From JAUWNJ01 sp034190305 (GTDB lineage: Bacteria; Planctomycetota; Phycisphaerae; SM23-33), in NCBI GenBank assembly GCA_034190305.1, contig JAXHSV010000038.1, positions 1 through 17,064 on the forward strand: 17,064 nt of DNA, read 5' to 3'. Position 1 is the first letter of the stretch. The number at the start of each line of letters is the position of its first letter. Below the pieces are notes generated by a model, which saw nothing but the letters and a program-made list of their open reading frames with translations, was not told the DNA's origin and did not search any database. Positions 15,685 to 17,064 of this stretch are shown here, in pieces. A program made the position numbers and the translations under genes.

Positions 15685-15699
15685 ATGGCTAAAGTGCAC
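15683..15699 (-). repeat. IS right terminal inverted repeat
   Basis: Exact reverse complement of 14212-14228. It contains the TAA (15690-15692) that closes the interrupted target reading frame on its upstream side. Confidence 0.9.
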
Positions 15700-16979
15700 C
15701 TGCACTGGATAAGAGAATAATCTCAACATTTGTCGTCCAAAGCCCAAATGACGACTACGATTCACAGCAGTGGAAGCAGGGCGACGACTACGACTGGAAG
15801 GAATTTATAGACTGGCTGGCTGGCAATAGAATCAATCACCTTATGATTCAGAAGAACGCCGAAGAGTCAGGATTGACCTATCCTTCGAAAAAGTTCCCTC
15901 AAATAGTGAATCGGAACGCAGCCAATGTTAAAAACGGATTCTACGGCGACCTGATCGACTATGCCCACATTAGAAACATCAAAGTTTTCCTTTTCGGGTT
16001 TCACTTTCCGATTAACGCGCTGCCGATGATTGTTTATCCGGAGACCATAGCCTCGAATTGCGACCCGGCAAACGTGCCGGCTTTCTCTTCCGACTACGGC
16101 GACAAGAAGGGCGAGCATGACTTTCGATGTCTTCTCGGTAACTACTTTTCCTGTCTGTCTCATCCCAGGACGAGAGAATTCTGGAAAGATTATATTGATG
16201 AGATGCTTTCGATGTATCCTGAGGTTGACGGGCTGGTTATCGGCGGGGCCGAGGGTATCGACAGACGCGACAAGACGCCGCAGCGGGTGTGTGAGTGCCG
16301 GAAGTGTCAGGGCCTGAAAAATATCCAGAAACTACTGACCGAGATATTCGACGTTATCTATCAGACGGCCATGTCCGGCAAGCCGGATTTGGAAATCGCG
16401 GTCGTCGATAGGCCCGAGTACAGCCTGCTTTGGGATCATGTCGAACGACAGGGATATGATAACGTCGCAATCTACAACTGGTGCTGCCGGTATCCGCGAT
16501 ACCCGAGCGGATATTCCGGCGAACGGGCAAACCGTTGGGATTTCATGGACGATGCCTGGATAATGGGCAAATTCGGCGGGGTGGGGCATTTGCCAAAGAT
16601 AATTCGGGCCGCCAGGAAGCACGAGGCGGCGCTTGTGAACATGACCTACTGGAACAAGGAGGTGGCGCTCGCCTATGAAGCCATGTCGGAGTTCTCATGG
16701 GACCCGGACCTTACTTTTGAAAAGTTTGGTGAACTATATGCAATAAAGACCTTCAGAAGAAAGCACCGTCAGGCATCTCGCGCGGTAGCGCTGTTTGCCG
16801 GGATCATGGATAAGGTGGAAAACCCGCTCTATTACTTCTCGTTCAGGAAAGACGATCTTCCGGCGGTCATGGAGCAGTTCAGGGAGCTCGAAAGCCTGGT
16901 CTCAGAATTGCCCGACACTTCCGGGACATTCAATTTGAAAACATTCCTAGTACACTGTCCCGGCTATATTTCAGAATAG
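15700..16979 (+). pseudogene. Interrupted glycoside-hydrolase-like TIM-barrel gene, 3' part
   Basis: The coding sense runs from the IS edge: STFVVQSPNDDYD and WKEFIDWLAGNRINHLMIQ read in frame before the first ATG (15843), so the open frame from that ATG is a truncation. With that ATG as residue 1, strand-like KVFLFGFHF (47-55), an acidic GGAEGID at 134-140 (E137 a candidate catalytic acid) and a CECRKC cluster (150-155) follow. This layout recalls GH20/GH84/alpha-glucuronidase-type barrels, but I cannot name the family. The 5' part should lie left of the IS: the frame of 14163-14217 joins this one if the element and one GTGCAC are removed, though no convincing start codon is visible there. 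No Shine-Dalgarno precedes 15843. The 57-bp gap after the stop holds a 6-bp hairpin (16997-17013) without a T-run. Confidence 0.65.
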
Positions 16980-17036
16980 ACGGTCTTCTTGCCGATAGGG
17001 TTGATAGAACCCTTAACCCGGAAAGGAGGCCGTACC

Positions 17037-17064
17037 ATGAAAAAGAAGTTTATCGTTGAGTTGA
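17037..17064 (+). CDS. Start of a gene cut by the window edge
   Basis: An AAAGGAGG (17022-17029) seven bases before an ATG gives a near-ideal translation start, followed by MKKKFIVEL. The basic start followed by hydrophobic residues could be a signal peptide or simply a cytoplasmic N-terminus; nine residues are too few to identify it. It is co-directional with the interrupted glycoside-hydrolase-like gene, 57 bases behind it, and was perhaps in its operon. Confidence 0.6.

Larger units (their letters stand above)
14212..15699 (+). mobile_element. IS4-superfamily insertion sequence (1,488 bp)
   Basis: Perfect 17-bp terminal inverted repeats enclose a single transposase gene. The outer six bases, GTGCAC, are self-complementary, so they can be read either as the tips of the inverted repeats or as a 6-bp direct target duplication; in the latter case the element proper is 14218-15693 with 11-bp ends. 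No other direct repeat is seen outside the 17-bp ends. The transposase, ends and start region look intact, so the copy may be active. It interrupts a glycoside-hydrolase-like gene. Confidence 0.85.

Noticed and set aside
14239..15765. 508-codon open frame on the minus strand across the IS, and a 482-codon plus-strand frame at 14244-15692
   Set aside because: Both cover the same DNA as the transposase with its intact DDE/YREK motifs; their translations are low-complexity and rich in Arg, Pro, Gly and Ser, and the minus-strand frame runs through both IS ends into flanking DNA. They are shadows of codon bias.
16997..17013. AGGGTT/AACCCT hairpin as a terminator before the last gene
   Set aside because: The stem is only 6 bp with no T-run; it could be incidental.
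1..17064. CRISPR array, tRNA, rRNA or replication origin
   Set aside because: No regularly spaced repeats, no cloverleaf with matching arms and no conserved rRNA stretches were recognised by eye; a covariance-model scan would settle this.

Overview
The window is about 17 kb of GC-moderate bacterial chromosome with Shine-Dalgarno-led genes and recognisable sigma70-type promoters (TTGACA boxes). The gene content suggests an uncultured Planctomycetota-like bacterium (Phycisphaerae/Sedimentisphaerales-type): a GT-C-like membrane protein fused to a TPR tail, an exported DUF1565-type beta-helix protein, a DUF4091/GH123-like protein, a second TIM-barrel glycoside-hydrolase-like protein, and an IS4-superfamily YREK transposase. 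This is inference from family content; there is no rRNA, tRNA or housekeeping marker in the window.

Left part (1-6945). On the minus strand lie a four-helix membrane protein of unknown function, a toxin-first PIN-domain toxin-antitoxin pair with its own promoter, and an 887-residue polytopic membrane protein with a TPR tail. A plus-strand DUF4143-type ATPase follows; its start codon abuts a perfect 14-bp palindrome and has no visible Shine-Dalgarno, and a 22-bp inverted repeat lies on either side of the gene. A ComF-type phosphoribosyltransferase on the minus strand closes this part.

Middle part (6943-12510). A long 18-bp stem-loop sits between comF and a strong plus-strand promoter (TTGACA-16-TATTAT). 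The promoter precedes a three-gene run: a cytoplasmic transglutaminase-like protein, a divergent polysaccharide-deacetylase-like protein (GTG start) and an SDR epimerase/reductase. A clear rho-independent terminator ends the run. The next gene encodes a DUF4091/GH123-like protein with the Asp-Glu catalytic pair but no signal peptide. All four products look cytoplasmic, which points to intracellular handling of a glycan or glycoconjugate; the substrate cannot be read from the sequence.

Right part (12590-17064). An exported beta-helix protein is read leftwards. Diverging from it was a glycoside-hydrolase-like gene, now interrupted by a 1.49-kb insertion sequence with perfect 17-bp ends. The outermost six bases of each end, GTGCAC, are palindromic and may instead be a target duplication; removing the element with one copy leaves the target reading frame open across the junction. 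Inside the element, a two-part stem-loop encloses both the Shine-Dalgarno and the ATG of the transposase, as expected of a device that silences read-through expression. The window ends just inside a new gene with a strong Shine-Dalgarno.

No CRISPR array, tRNA, rRNA or origin was seen. No gene-free stretch exceeds 300 bases.
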